A stretch of DNA of 64,000 bases, taken from NCBI GenBank assembly GCA_039707655.1, contig CM077670.1, positions 149,648,001 through 149,712,000 of the forward strand, given 5' to 3'. The notes beneath the pieces were generated by a model. The model was not told the origin of the DNA. It saw only the letters and a program-made list of their open reading frames with translations, and ran no database searches. Shown here one piece after another: positions 24,022 to 34,310 of this stretch (its first letter is position 1; each line of letters opens with the position of its first letter). This DNA comes from Elymus sibiricus (lineage: Eukaryota; Streptophyta; Magnoliopsida; Poales; Poaceae). Both the position numbers and the translations under genes were made by a program.

Positions 24022-25124
24022 GCCCCAACCTTGTTTGTAAAGGTTCGGTCGCCGCCTTCAAGGGCACCACTAGTGGAATCACGGCATCTTGCATTGTGTG
24101 AGGGCGTGAGGAGAATACGGTGGCCCTAGTGGCTTCTTGGGGAGCATTGTGCCTCGACACCGCTCCAACGAAGAAGTACCTCCCCCTAAAGGGAGGGAAC
24201 TTTGGTAACATATCCTCGTCTCCATCGACTCCACTTGTGGTTATTTCTATCATTTACTTTGTGCAAGCTATATTGTGTTTGTATCTTGTGCTTGCTTCTG
24301 TTGCTATTGTTGTGCTCATCATATAGGTTGTCCACCTAGTTGCATGTCCAGACAACCTATTTTGTTGTTAACCCTAATTTGTTTAAAAGAGCTAAAAATT
24401 GAGAGAATTCCTTATTTGCCCATTTCTTAAAATTTGCTTCCCTATTTGGATCAAAATAAACATTTCTTCCTTATTTGACACCTAAAGTAAATTTTGTTCC
24501 TTATATGACACTTCCGTCCATTTTAGGCACTAATGGTGTTAAGTATGAGGCAAAAAGACCATTTTGCCCCTAGTGCATTGTGTAACTCTTTTGAATGTAG
24601 TAAAAAGCAATCAGTTCACCCATGTTTTAGGGATGTTCAATGGATGATGCACATGTATATGTATGCTCCAATATTTTCTTCCTTATGTAATCTGGTTTGT
24701 ACGTGTAAAATCCGTACAAAACATCTGTATAATTTGTACAAGCATATCTATGATCAATACAATACCATATTTTGGTTAGTGTTTGATGAATTTTTGTACA
24801 CACTAAACCCACTTATTTATGTAAGCCGTGGTGGACCAGCAAAAATATAAATATGAGTGTATATATGTGAGAAAAATATAACTTTGATCTATCAAAGTAC
24901 TACTGTATGATGTGTAGGTCCCACGTGTTGCTAGAAATTTATTAGTGAGAGAATATATTAAATATTAGACTCTATTTGTAGAGTTCATCATGTAGAATAG
25001 AGTGCTGCAAAAAGATTGACGTTTGACACTTTGATTTAAGAAAAATATTTGCCAAAAGAGATCAATACGTGCATGCAAAACTAGCAACGTTTGTAATTGG
25101 CGTGCATGCATGCACTCATGTATA

Positions 25125-25281
25125 CTCCCTCTGTTCCTAAATATAAGTCTTTCTAGAGATTCCAATATGGACTAATATGGAGCAAAATGAGTGAATCTAC
25201 ACACTAAACTACGTCTATATACATCCATATGTAGTCCATATTGAAATCTCTAGAAAGACTTATATTTAGGAACAGAGGGAG
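25125..25281. mobile_element. Stowaway MITE, 157 bp
   Basis: It starts CTCCCTCTGTTCCTAAATAT, ends with the inverse of this, and is flanked by TA on both sides (25,123-25,124 and 25,282-25,283). Almost the whole element folds into one hairpin. It belongs to the Tc1/mariner class. Confidence 0.95.
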
Positions 25282-25309
25282 TATTTGCTACTAATGTGTA
25301 TACGAGTTG

Positions 25310-25510
25310 CACCCAAATATCCACGGTGACTCAACAAGCCAAGGCCCACATGGCATGGAGCTGGCCGCCTCACTTCCTAACGTTAGCTACCAGCGATCGG
25401 TTTTGATATGCCTCGGTACAACGCCTTTATAAAGCCTCCCGTACAACCGTGAGGGAAGACACTCACGCAGACCGCCAGGCTCCATGCCGCACTCGCAGAC
25501 CGCCAGACTC
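25310..25510 (+). promoter_or_regulatory. Promoter-like fragment inside the inverted-repeat element
   Basis: This GC-richer stretch differs from its surroundings and contains CCTTTATAAAGCC (TATA box at 25,426-25,433), then a run resembling a 5' leader (GAAGACACTCACGCAGACCGCC). No ORF follows. It may be a captured host promoter, but no parent gene is identified. Confidence 0.35.
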
Positions 25511-25976
25511 TGCAGCCCGCGCTCGCGCGTGATGAACTAACCAAAATATGGTGTATGGCACTGTACTTTTTTTTGCGTGTGTATATGGTACTGTACGTAT
25601 TCGCAGAAAAAATATTGTACTGGTCATAGATATGCTAGTAAAACTTCTATGGATATTTTGTATGGCTTTTACATGCATAGACCAATTTACCTAAGGAACA
25701 AAATATTGGAGCATACACATACATGCGCAGCATCCATTAAACATCCCTAGAGTACATCCAGGATAGTTACACAATGGACTAGGGGGAAAATGTTCTTTTC
25801 ACTTCACACTTAACCCCGTTAGTGTCTAAAATGGATGGAAGTGCCATATAACAAACAAACTTTACTTTAGGTGTCAAATAGGGAGAACATTTTACTTTGG
25901 GCCGAATAGGGAAGCAAATTTTAAGAAAGGGCCAAATAACCCCCCCCCCCTAGTCAACCATATCGATCCTTTCAAT

Positions 25977-25989
25977 TGGTATCAGAGCC
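25977..25989 (+). promoter_or_regulatory. Copia primer binding site
   Basis: TGGTATCAGAGCC lies two bases after the LTR end and matches the 3' end of initiator tRNA-Met. Confidence 0.9.
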
Positions 25990-26023
25990 TTGTCTCTTTT
26001 AAGGGCTTTACCTCCTAAAGAGT

Positions 26024-27700
26024 ATGGTTGATGACGGAGATAGGGATGAAGAGAGCTCCACAGCCGCATCCGAGACCATGGTCGCCCATGGTGATTTGAA
26101 TGAGGCCATGGCCTCACTCAAATCATCCGTGGTGGACGAGGTCAAGGACATGTTAAGAAAATTCCTTGAGGGTATCAAGCTATCCACCGATCCCAAGCAA
26201 GTGGTTAATACCACTTCCTTGGAAACGGATGCCGACTTTGGCAAGGAGATGGCTAAATAGCTTAAAACCTACCTCATCTCAAGGAAAGAATGGGTTGGGC
26301 ACCCATGTCGCGGTTGCCTCTCCCCCGTTCTATGGAGGACCTGTCCCCTCACCTCATATTAACTCTCATGGGCCTCCTCCTAAGCTTGATTTGAATAATT
26401 TTCCTAATTGGGTTTTTCGTATCAAGTCTCATTTGAATCACAGCTCAACACAACTTTGGAGGGTAATTGAGCAAGGCTTTAACCCTCATGATCCAAGCAA
26501 CATGACCCCAAGAGAAGAAGAGAACAATCAACTCAATCACTCCGCATTGTTCATCCTTCACCCATTCACTCTTGCTAAAGATGCATGGGAGCACATCTAC
26601 CCCTTGTACAAAGGAACTCGAGCATTCAACGCTCCAACTTTGAGGTTGTGCTTGATGAGGCCGATGAGTTTGTGATGAATGAAGATGAAGATCATCATGT
26701 GCTTTATCGGAGATTGACTACTCTTGCAGTTTCACTCCAAGATCATGGGAGCAAGGACACGGATGACAATTGGGTCAAGCGCAAGTTCCTTAAGGCCATC
26801 ATACCTTTCAAAAAGAGCATGTCCTCCATGATCCATCAAAGACCGGACTTCCACACTTTGTCTTCAAGTGATGTGTTGGATGAGTTTGTTGCAATGAACA
26901 TCTTGAACAAGACTGCCGACAACGCACTAGCTCGTGTTCAACGGTCAAAGAAGCCCAACCTTGCTTTGAAGGCCAAGGCAATTCTGGAAGAGGAAGAAGA
27001 AGATGAAGAAGAGTGTTGCCCCGAAGACACCAAATATGCTTACCACAAGCACATGGCTCTTGCGTCAAGGCAATTTTGGGGCAACAAGAGAAAATCCAAG
27101 CCCAACTACTCCAAGAACTCAAGTGGTTCCAAGGGCAAGAGTCAACGTGTGAGGACTTGCTACATTTGTGGCAATGTGAGTCACTTCGTCATGGATTGCC
27201 CCTATGAGAAGAGGGAAGACAACGTAGGCAATCTCATCCGCAAGGACAAGGACAAGTCTTTCCCTAGCCAAATCAACTTCACGAAGAATATGCCTCAAAA
27301 GGGTTTGGTGGTGCTCGAAGAGTACAACTCTAATGATGATGCTAGTGGTGAAGGGATCGCAACAGCCTCCATTGCCATTGCCACCTCTTCCCCAACCGTG
27401 GTGTCTCTCTTCGACTCCCTCAAAGAGAACCTCATCGCCACCCCCCAAGTGCCTCATGGTAAAAGCCACAAACAAGGTAACCTCCAACATCAAAACTTCT
27501 ATCTCTTTTAATTCTTCCTTGAAGGATTGTGTGGATGAAAGTGAGGAGGTCAAGGTGGATGAGAATGAGTTTGACAAGTTCTTGGGTAAGCTCAAAGGTG
27601 AGACCAAGAAGCACTTTGTTGCTCTCTTGGAACAACTAGGTGAGGTCAATGATATCATTAAGTCTCACGAAGAGACCATCACGAAGATGGAAGGGCATAG
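26024..27700 (+). pseudogene. Copia gag polyprotein part
   Basis: Gag forms the particle and binds RNA. The reading starts at ATG 26,024 (MVDDGDRDEESS). A TAG and frame change near 26,258 break it, then it continues with a retrotransposon gag region (LDLNNFPNWVFRIKSHLNHS) and another frame change near 26,630. After that, 26,585-27,511 is open for about 300 codons, with a CCHC zinc knuckle CYICGNVSHFVMDC near 27,160-27,201 after a Lys/Ser-rich stretch. One more frame change near 27,450 leads into KCLMVKATNKVTSNIK and VALLEQLGEVNDIIKSHEE. The frame is then interrupted in codon series K-M-E-G-H-S by a solo LTR at 27,701. Confidence 0.85.
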
Positions 27701-28247
27701 TGTCGGGGATATAACCCGCAGAGGATGACCCGGCATTTAGGCCCAAGATCAAGACCCGCTAAAGCATTGGGGCCCGAGGCCAGCTTATTCTTCGAGTTGC
27801 CAAAATCAGAGGAGGAGGCTGAGAGGGAGACCCGGCCCAGGCCAGCAAGAGCCGAGTTATCAGAGTCCAAGATCAGGGTGGAGTTGACTAAACTTGGAAG
27901 ACACGGAAGGTTTAGTCTAGGACTCCTAGAGCAGGTAGAACCTGGACATTGTTGTACACCAGGGATCCGGCCTATTACATAAAGGGGGCTCCTGGGTTGT
28001 CCAGAGGGACAAGTAAGAATCTCTCGAGTCATAGGTAGCGAAATAGCACCCTTGTAATCGAGATCATCATCATCAATAGCAATAGCAATCAAGCAGGAGT
28101 AGGCTTTTACCTCCACCTTGACGGGCCGAACCTGGGTAAACTTGCATCTCTCGATTCCGACCAACCCCATCCAAGGTTTCACCTAGCAGCAATGGCCTCA
28201 CAACTAAGTTTTCCTATGAGGACATCTGTCGTGACAAAACCATGACA
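27701..28247 (+). mobile_element. Solo LTR, 547 bp, with CATAG duplication
   Basis: It begins TGTCGGGGATATAACCCG and ends AAAACCATGACA, and it is flanked by CATAG at 27,696-27,700 and 28,248-28,252. Excision with one CATAG rejoins the Copia frame exactly (AAG ATG GAA GGG CAT AGC CGT GAG). Inside is the GTAATCGAGATCATCATC stretch common near the 3' end of grass Gypsy LTRs. Orientation is judged from that stretch only. No second LTR or interior remains, so it arose by LTR-LTR recombination or is a very small element. Confidence 0.85.
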
Positions 28248-31200
28248 CATAGCCGTGAGTATGCCGATGAGATTGCGGATCTTTCTCATCCTCTTAAGGA
28301 AGAGCAAGGTCTTCACGTGGCTCTTGAGGAGTCACAAAATGTTGATCTTGCTAAATTAAAGAAAGATCATGATCATGCTCAAGTTCTTGCTCGTGTCCTT
28401 AAATCCGAGAATGTTGAACTTGGGGTTGGCCATGCTAGACTCAAAGAGGAGTTTGGGTTACTTGACAAGGCTCACATCAATTCCAAGTGAAGCTAACCAA
28501 GGAGAATGCCACTTGTCCTCCTTTTGCATTAATTGATAGTGCACATGAAACTAACCCTTGTTGGGAGCATGCTCATCTTGTTGAGGAGAACGCCAAGTTG
28601 AAAGAGCAACTTGAGAAGGGCCTTGTGTCATGCATACAAAGCGAGAAGAACCTCAACAAACTTTTGAGCAATCAAAAGGAAGTTGTGGCAAAGGAGGGAC
28701 TTGGGTTTGTGCCCAAGTCAAAGAAGAAAAGCAAGACCAAGCAAGCTCTCCCTCTCAAAGAGGTATTTTTCAAAGAGGGAGAGAGTGATCCTAAGGAGAA
28801 GAAGAACAAGGTGGTGGGTGGTGATGCCAAAAGGGGCAAAACCACTCCTCCCAACAAAGCCGGCGATTTTAACCCTTCTTATCTTTTATGTCGTGCTGGT
28901 GATGGGCATGTTTATGCCAAATTTGTTGGTTCTCCTTATGAGTACATTGAATGGTCTATTTGGGTTCCTAAGACCCTTGTTACTAACATCAAAGGACCCA
29001 TTCAAAAATGGATACCTAAAACCAAGCATTGATATCTTGTAGGAGTTTGCTTCCGGTGGGGTGTCATGGTTGCTTGATAGTGGAGCAAAAAATTATATGA
29101 TCGGAAGCAAGGACTTGGTGGTGGACGTGCAACCAAGCCCATCTATGTCCACCCATTTCCAATTTGGTGATGCCTCATTATATAAGGTATTGGGTCTTGG
29201 CAAGGTTGTCATTTCTCAAGACTTAACCATTGAGAAAGTCATGCTTGGTGAGACCCTTGCATACAATTTACTTTCCGTTCGTCAACTTGCACTTATGGGC
29301 TTTTGCTACATTCTTTGATCTTGATACCGTGCCCTTCTGTGGAGCAAGACTCTTAAAGTAGCCTTTGTTGGGCATGTCGAGAATGGTCTCTATGTGGTTA
29401 ACTTCTCGGAGAGACCCACTAAGACCGCGACTTGTCTGATGACTAAAGTTGATGTGGGGTGGCTTTGGCATCGCCGATTAGGCCACGTCAATATGAGATC
29501 TTTGCAAAGTCTCCTCAAGGAGGACCACGTCCGTGGACTAACAAATGTTAGTTTTGCCAAAGATCATGCTTGCGGTGCTTGTATTGAAGGAAAGTTACAT
29601 AAGACGGCTCACCGACCCATGACTATTATTTCATCCAAGTGGCCTTTGGAGCTCCTTCACATGGATCTCTTTGGGCCTCCATCTTTTGATAGTCTTGGGG
29701 GAAGAAAGTATTGCTTGGTGATTGTGCATGACCATTTAACATACACTTGGGTATATTTCTTCATGAGGAAGAGTGAGACCCAACAAACCGTGATTAACTT
29801 TGCAAATGAAGCTCAATGCCAACATGATGCATAGATATTGATCATTATAAGTGACAACGGCACCGAGTTCAAGAACTACACCTTGGATGAGTTTCTTAGT
29901 GATGAGGGGATCAAGCATCAATACTCCGCACCATATATACCCCTCAACAAAATGGTGTAGTGGAGAGGAAGAATCGGACGTTGATGGACACGGCAAGGAC
30001 CATGATGGCGGAATTCAAATCTCCGTACAACTTTTTGGCCAAAGCCATCAACACCGCATGTCATGCATCCAATCAGCTCTACCTCCGCAAAGGCTTGAAC
30101 AAGACTCCATATGAGATACTTACCAGCAACAAGCCCAACCTCAAGTACTTTCAGGTGTTCGGTTGTAAGTGTTTCATTGTCAAGAAAGGTGCTCGTTTGT
30201 CTAAATTTGAAACTAGAGCTCAAGTGGGCATATTTGTTGGTTATGCTACAAACTCTCATGCTTACCGTGTTCTCAACAAGTCCTATGGACTCATTGAGGA
30301 GACGTGTAATGTGGAGTTTGATGAGAATAATGGCTCCCAAGTGGAGCAAAGTGGTCTTTTGTGCTGTAGGTGATGAAATTCCTCCTCAAGCCATAAGAAG
30401 AATGGGTGTTGGTCAAATCCTTCCCAATGAGGAACCCCTTGTTGCCGAAGAAGAAGGACAATGTTCTAAGCAAGTGGAACCATCACCAACACTAGACCCA
30501 CACGCTTCTGAAGAACAAAGTGAAGGCCCTCAACCAAGTGAACAAGATCAAGGGCAGGATCAACCTCATGATGATGGTGATGCAACAAGTGATGCCCAAA
30601 ATCAAGTTCATGATCATGAGCAAGCTCAAGACGATGCTTAAGATGATCAAGATGGATCTCCTCAAATTTCTCTTGAAGAGTAATTGGAGCATCATGCCGC
30701 CAAGATAGCTTCCGACCTTCCTCATAAAGGACATTTCATGGATAACGTCATAGGAAGCTTAAGAAAGGGGGTAACTACTCATAAACAATTAACAAACTTT
30801 TGTGAGCATCACGTGTTTGTTTCTTGTGTTGAACCCCAAAAGGTCTATGAGGTGCTCGAGGATCTAGATTGGCTAGAAGCCATGCATGAAGAACTCAACA
30901 ACTTCGAGCGCAACAAAGTGTGGCAATTGGTGGAAACACCAAAGGAGAATCATAATGTCTTTGGAACCAAATGGATCTTCAATAACAAGCAAGATGCACA
31001 TGGGATTGTCATTCGCAACAAGTCAAGATTGGTGGCTCAAGGTTACTCCCAAGTCAAAGAAATCGACTATGGTGAAACTTTCGCTCCCGCATGTTGCTTG
31101 CATATGCATCTCATCATGATTTCAAGTTGCAACAAATGGATGTGAAGAGTGCATTTTTTAATGGTCCTCTTAATGAGTTGGTGTATGTCAAACAACCCCC

Positions 31201-31293
31201 GGGGTTCGAGGATCCCAAGTTCCCCAATCATGTATATAAACTCGATAAGGCACTCTATGGCCTTAAACAAGCCCCATGTGCGTGGTATGAGCA
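28248..31293 (+). pseudogene. Copia gag end, protease, integrase and reverse transcriptase, decayed
   Basis: A long coiled-coil/lysine-rich gag tail (28,248-29,032) is followed by a protease remnant with LLDSGAKNYMIGS near 29,070 (DSG active-site motif). The integrase zinc region follows (WLWHRRLGHVN, then CGACIEGK), with core residues in LLHMDLFGPP and IIISDNGTEF. A frame change near 29,945 precedes NRTLMDTARTMMAEF. After an acidic linker come reverse-transcriptase motifs VWQLVETP, FGTKWIF, RLVAQGYSQ, DYGETFAP and LQQMDVKSAFFNGPLNE. Stops include TAG near 29,832 and TAA near 30,639, with a frame change near 31,090. The region stops in AWYE at the CACTA insertion (31,294). Confidence 0.9.
31291..31293. 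repeat. CACTA target duplication GCA, left copy
   Basis: GCA before 31,294 and GCA at 47,670-47,672 flank the element. Three-base duplications are diagnostic for CACTA. Joining across it restores TATGAGCACCTTACTGAG of the Copia reverse transcriptase. Confidence 0.9.
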
Positions 31294-31980
31294 CACTGGT
31301 GCAGCGACGTGCTATACAAACGGTTTTTAACCCCTTTCCGCGACAAAGTTTTAAACCGTCGCCATGCCTCTATGTGCGATAGGTGGGTCCATCCCACACG
31401 ACCCAGAAACCGTCAGCGATAGGGAGCGATGATGCAGATGTTGTGCCAAATGTAATCGTATGCGATGCTGGAACATATCGCACACACTATATTCTGGCAC
31501 ACGTGTTGGATTGGTGATCAATCGCTCACGTCTCTCACGAGTCAAATGTTTCTAATTGCGCAGGGAAATCAAACGGTGTTTGACATTCGACCATTTGCGA
31601 AATATTACCTAAGCCACACGGGCCATCATAGAAACTGTGCGTGATATGTGGCCCATCGCACACGAGTATTCTATGGCAAGCGTTTGCCATGCATGACATC
31701 ATCGCACACGTTTCGTAAAAAATTTACGAGTGGTATTGCATTTTGCATTGGGCATGGTTTCCTCTAAGCTCACGTGTGCGATAATGTGCTATCACAAATG
31801 GCTGAGGATCCCCTACACACACGTAGAAGTACTGCAAATCGTCTGCGATTTGTTGTGTATCACCAACGGTTTAGTTCATATCTCGTGTGATTTTCCTGTA
31901 GATCACAAGCGGTTGTGCTACGAGTGGCATGTGCTTTCCATTCTGGATCCCACACGCTCAGTTACTGCGCTTTAATATGG
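31294..31980. repeat. Left terminus and subterminal repeats of the 16.4-kb CACTA
   Basis: Words such as ATCGCACACG and TGTGCGAT recur on both strands. The first ~150 bp (GTGCTATACAAACGGTTTTT, then AGTTTTAAACCGTCGCCATG) match the start of the second CACTA at 58,963. No gene is supported here. Confidence 0.75.
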
Positions 31981-32216
31981 CCAGGTTATGGCAAAATATC
32001 GCATTTGGATCGCCCTGCAAAAAGCAAATTCGCCACAATATGCAATTGAACAAATAGTGTCCACAGGAAGAACATTCATCAAAATTTGCCACAATATGCA
32101 ACTGAACAAATGCTAGCTAAATTCCACAGATGTATCGACATATGCAGTACATAATCATAGTGTACAAAATACGAAGACCTCATCACATGGAAAGCAATGC
32201 ATCCATGCGCATATGT
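31981..32216 (-). other. Spacer downstream of the Ulp1-like region
   Basis: This AT-rich stretch has a repeated CGCCACAATATGCAA(T/C)TGAACAAAT word at about 32,031 and 32,088. It is probably the 3' untranslated region of the minus-strand gene. No ORF with motifs is seen. Confidence 0.4.
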
Positions 32217-33870
32217 TTATCTGCCAACACTAACTGAATGCATACTTATGGTTGGAGGAAAATCCTTGCTGAAATCTTCATCAGCATTAATGGGCTTGAT
32301 GTAGTAATTCAGGAAGAACTTGCTCATAAATCTCCTAACAACCAGCAATTCACCAGCGGGGAGCGGATTAGGTGTCATCGGTTCAAAGATGAGCTGCAGG
32401 ATTTTTAGATCAGAAAGTGCCATACGTGTGGAGTAGAAGATAGTAATTAAGATACAGACTTACTGGTACTAAAGTGGCAGCATCGTTACAACAATCAGAA
32501 GATTTCCAGATGGAGATCATGTGTCAGCAAACATAGTATCCACAAAGGTTGGTCCCTTCCTGTTGTTGAGGACACTGAAATTTTTTGTACAGAATTAGTC
32601 ATGTATTTGCCCTGTTTGGAACATTCTAACCGGTGTAAGCTGTTCATTTTTTTCTTTGGAGAGAAATAGAAAGAGGTTTATTTAGAAACTTGAACATTTG
32701 ACTAGCATAAGAAAAGGTATTTGCGAACCTTTGGATACAATTTCTGAAAATAACGGATTTCGGTGTCATACCGGAGAAACGTCGTGCTGCAGAGGTAGTT
32801 GACAGTCAAACTTGCCCCCTCCTTTAGTTATGTAAATTGACAATACACTACAAATGAAGATGAATTTTCACATACTAAATTCTTGAACTAGATATGAATA
32901 CAAATTTCAACATCAAAGAATTCAATACCTATCCATGAATTCCTGAAGATGCATCAGATCCTGAGGCTTTATTGACTCTCTGAGAGAATCCAGGTAGTAA
33001 ACTGCGTTGTGCTTTGGAACAATGACTACCAAGATCCAGTGCTTGCTACAGATTAATATAACCATGAACTTACGAACTATGTTAAAAACTAAAAGGCAAT
33101 CAATGTATGCATGGTTGTATTAACTTACCCTTCATGATATGGCAAGAGAGAAAATTATGCATACTCTGTGAAATGCAATGCACTGGCGACCTGTTCCATG
33201 GCCCTCCCCCATTGTTCATTGGTCCCTTTTAAAAATGTGTCATTTGCTAAATCAGGATCTATGAAATACGCTTTCTCCCTTAGTGTTCTCTGCACGATCA
33301 ATCCCCTGAGAGGAATACAATACACTTAGCTTTTTCGTTTATAGCCTTGTATGGAGAAGTTGATCAGAGTTTGTGAAGTACTTACAACATCAAGCATTTA
33401 ACAAGAGTAGCAGCGAGCATATCGAAGTTGAAGAAGCGATGAAAGTCCTCGAATTCCAGACTGATGGTACCCTGATCGTGACAGAAATGCTTTCTGTCAT
33501 AGTGGACTTGAAGAATCTTATGACCTTCTGACATTTTCTCCATGCAATATTTATGTAACTTGCGGCAACTGGAACTGCACTCCTCATAGTATTCGCCAAC
33601 AAGAAATGGCTGGCCATGGAAGTACTTGCATGCTTCAAGTACGTGTGCTTCATTATTAGAAAATATCCTCTCCAATGCTCCATCGGGCAAGCTGTCAGAA
33701 CCAGTATTACGCGCATGTTCGAGCAACTTGCTGGTAATTTGGTTCTGGGCGAAGAGTCTTTGTAGTAAGAGGCTATCATTCTCATCCCTCCTCGGTTTCG
33801 GGGCCGCTTCCTCATGGGTGCGACCGTGCCCGCTTTCTGCTTGGTACTTGAAGCACTTCTGGTGCGAGGT
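32217..33870 (-). pseudogene. Ulp1/C48-type SUMO protease-like region of CACTA
   Basis: Ulp1 peptidases remove SUMO from proteins, and plant CACTA and Mutator elements often carry them. Exon-like blocks in order on the minus strand are 33,403-33,830 (EEAAPKPRRDEND; ACKYFHGQPFLVGEYYEE; CRKLHKYCMEKMSEG; ISLEFEDFHRFFNFD), about 33,140-33,305 (EKAYFIDPDLANDTFLKGTN), about 32,930-33,050 (KHWILVVIVPKHNAVYYLDS), about 32,700-32,825 (LTVNYLCSTTFLRYDTEIRY) and 32,217-32,423. The His of HWIL and the Asp of YYLDS fit the catalytic pair. The usual CGYY-type cysteine block is not evident and appears replaced. A TAA follows HFTEYA. It lies in line with the TnpA-like gene upstream and may be its C-terminal half. 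Confidence 0.7.
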
Positions 33871-33894
33871 CTGGATGAATGAATGACAGATTAC

Positions 33895-34310
33895 TTAGCA
33901 GATGGTTAAGCTATGACGGACTGCTGAGTAGATGATGTACCTACGCCGGATTGCTGAGCTGGCAGTGTTGCTGTGACGGACTGCTGAGCTGTAGGAGTAG
34001 AGGCATCGGACTGCTGACCAGGCATTAAAGCTATGTCGGGCTTCTGTGCAGGTCATGCCAATGCGTCGGTGTGCTGAGGAGGCGGTGCCAACGTGTTGGT
34101 TTGCTGAGCAGGCAGTGCCGACGCATCGGTATGCTGATCCCACGGCTGTGAACCGCCGGACTAATGAGCAGGCGGTTCTGGACCTTCGGACTGCTTAGCA
34201 GGCGGTTCCAAACCGTCTGACTATTGAGCAGGGGGTTCCGAAGCATCAAACTGCATAGCAGTCCATTCCGCCGGGTTGGTCCGCTGAGCATGCGGTGCCG
34301 CTGTGTCTCC
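33895..34310 (-). repeat. ~36-bp minisatellite in the TnpA-like gene
   Basis: About ten imperfect units with the plus-strand core TGCTGAGCAGGCGGTGCC are tandemly arranged. In the frame of the gene they would encode Pro/Ala/Gln repeats of the type PPAQQ(T/S)D. It forms a low-complexity linker between the TnpA-like and Ulp1-like regions. Confidence 0.65.

Larger units (their letters stand above)
24411..25940. mobile_element. DNA transposon-like element with ~400-bp inverted repeats
   Basis: Sequence from 24,411 (TTATTTGCCCATTTCTTAAA) to about 24,795 is repeated in inverse orientation from about 25,530 to 25,940 (TTTAAGAAAGGGCCAAATAA). Matching words include GACACCTAAAGTAAA, TATGCTCCAATATTTT and ACCATATTTTGGTTAGT. 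No transposase is visible, so it is non-autonomous. The unmatched centre holds a Stowaway MITE and a promoter-like fragment. No target duplication could be recognised next to the C-tract at 25,940. Long inverted repeats suit a Mutator-like or foldback element, but the superfamily is not proven. Confidence 0.7.
24022..25974 (+). repeat. Copia 5' LTR, 3' part, interrupted
   Basis: LTR sequence covers 24,022-24,410 and 25,941-25,974, ending CCTTTCA just before the primer binding site. The middle is a DNA transposon with long inverted repeats. The LTR start is missing, so the two LTRs cannot be compared within the window. Confidence 0.65.

Noticed and set aside
25977..25989. tRNA-like sequence TGGTATCAGAGCC (also 10,572-10,586)
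   Set aside because: These are retrotransposon primer binding sites matching only the 3' end of a tRNA; no cloverleaf surrounds them.
27725..28182. ORFs of 85 and 167 codons within the 547-bp solo LTR
   Set aside because: They lie within an LTR that has proven ends and duplication, and have no motif.
28242..28490. Independent ORF starting MTHSREYADEI
   Set aside because: The start is an artefact: the first codons belong to the end of the solo LTR, and from HSREY on it is the resumed Copia gag frame.
31730..31975. 81-codon ORF in the CACTA subterminal region
   Set aside because: It is composed of subterminal ATCGCACAC-type repeats, with no conservation in the sister element.
33390..33815. 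141-codon minus-strand ORF starting MRKRPRNRGG
   Set aside because: It is an alternative frame over the Ulp1-like exon. The frame with FHGQPFLVG and FEDFHRFFNFD fits the protease family.
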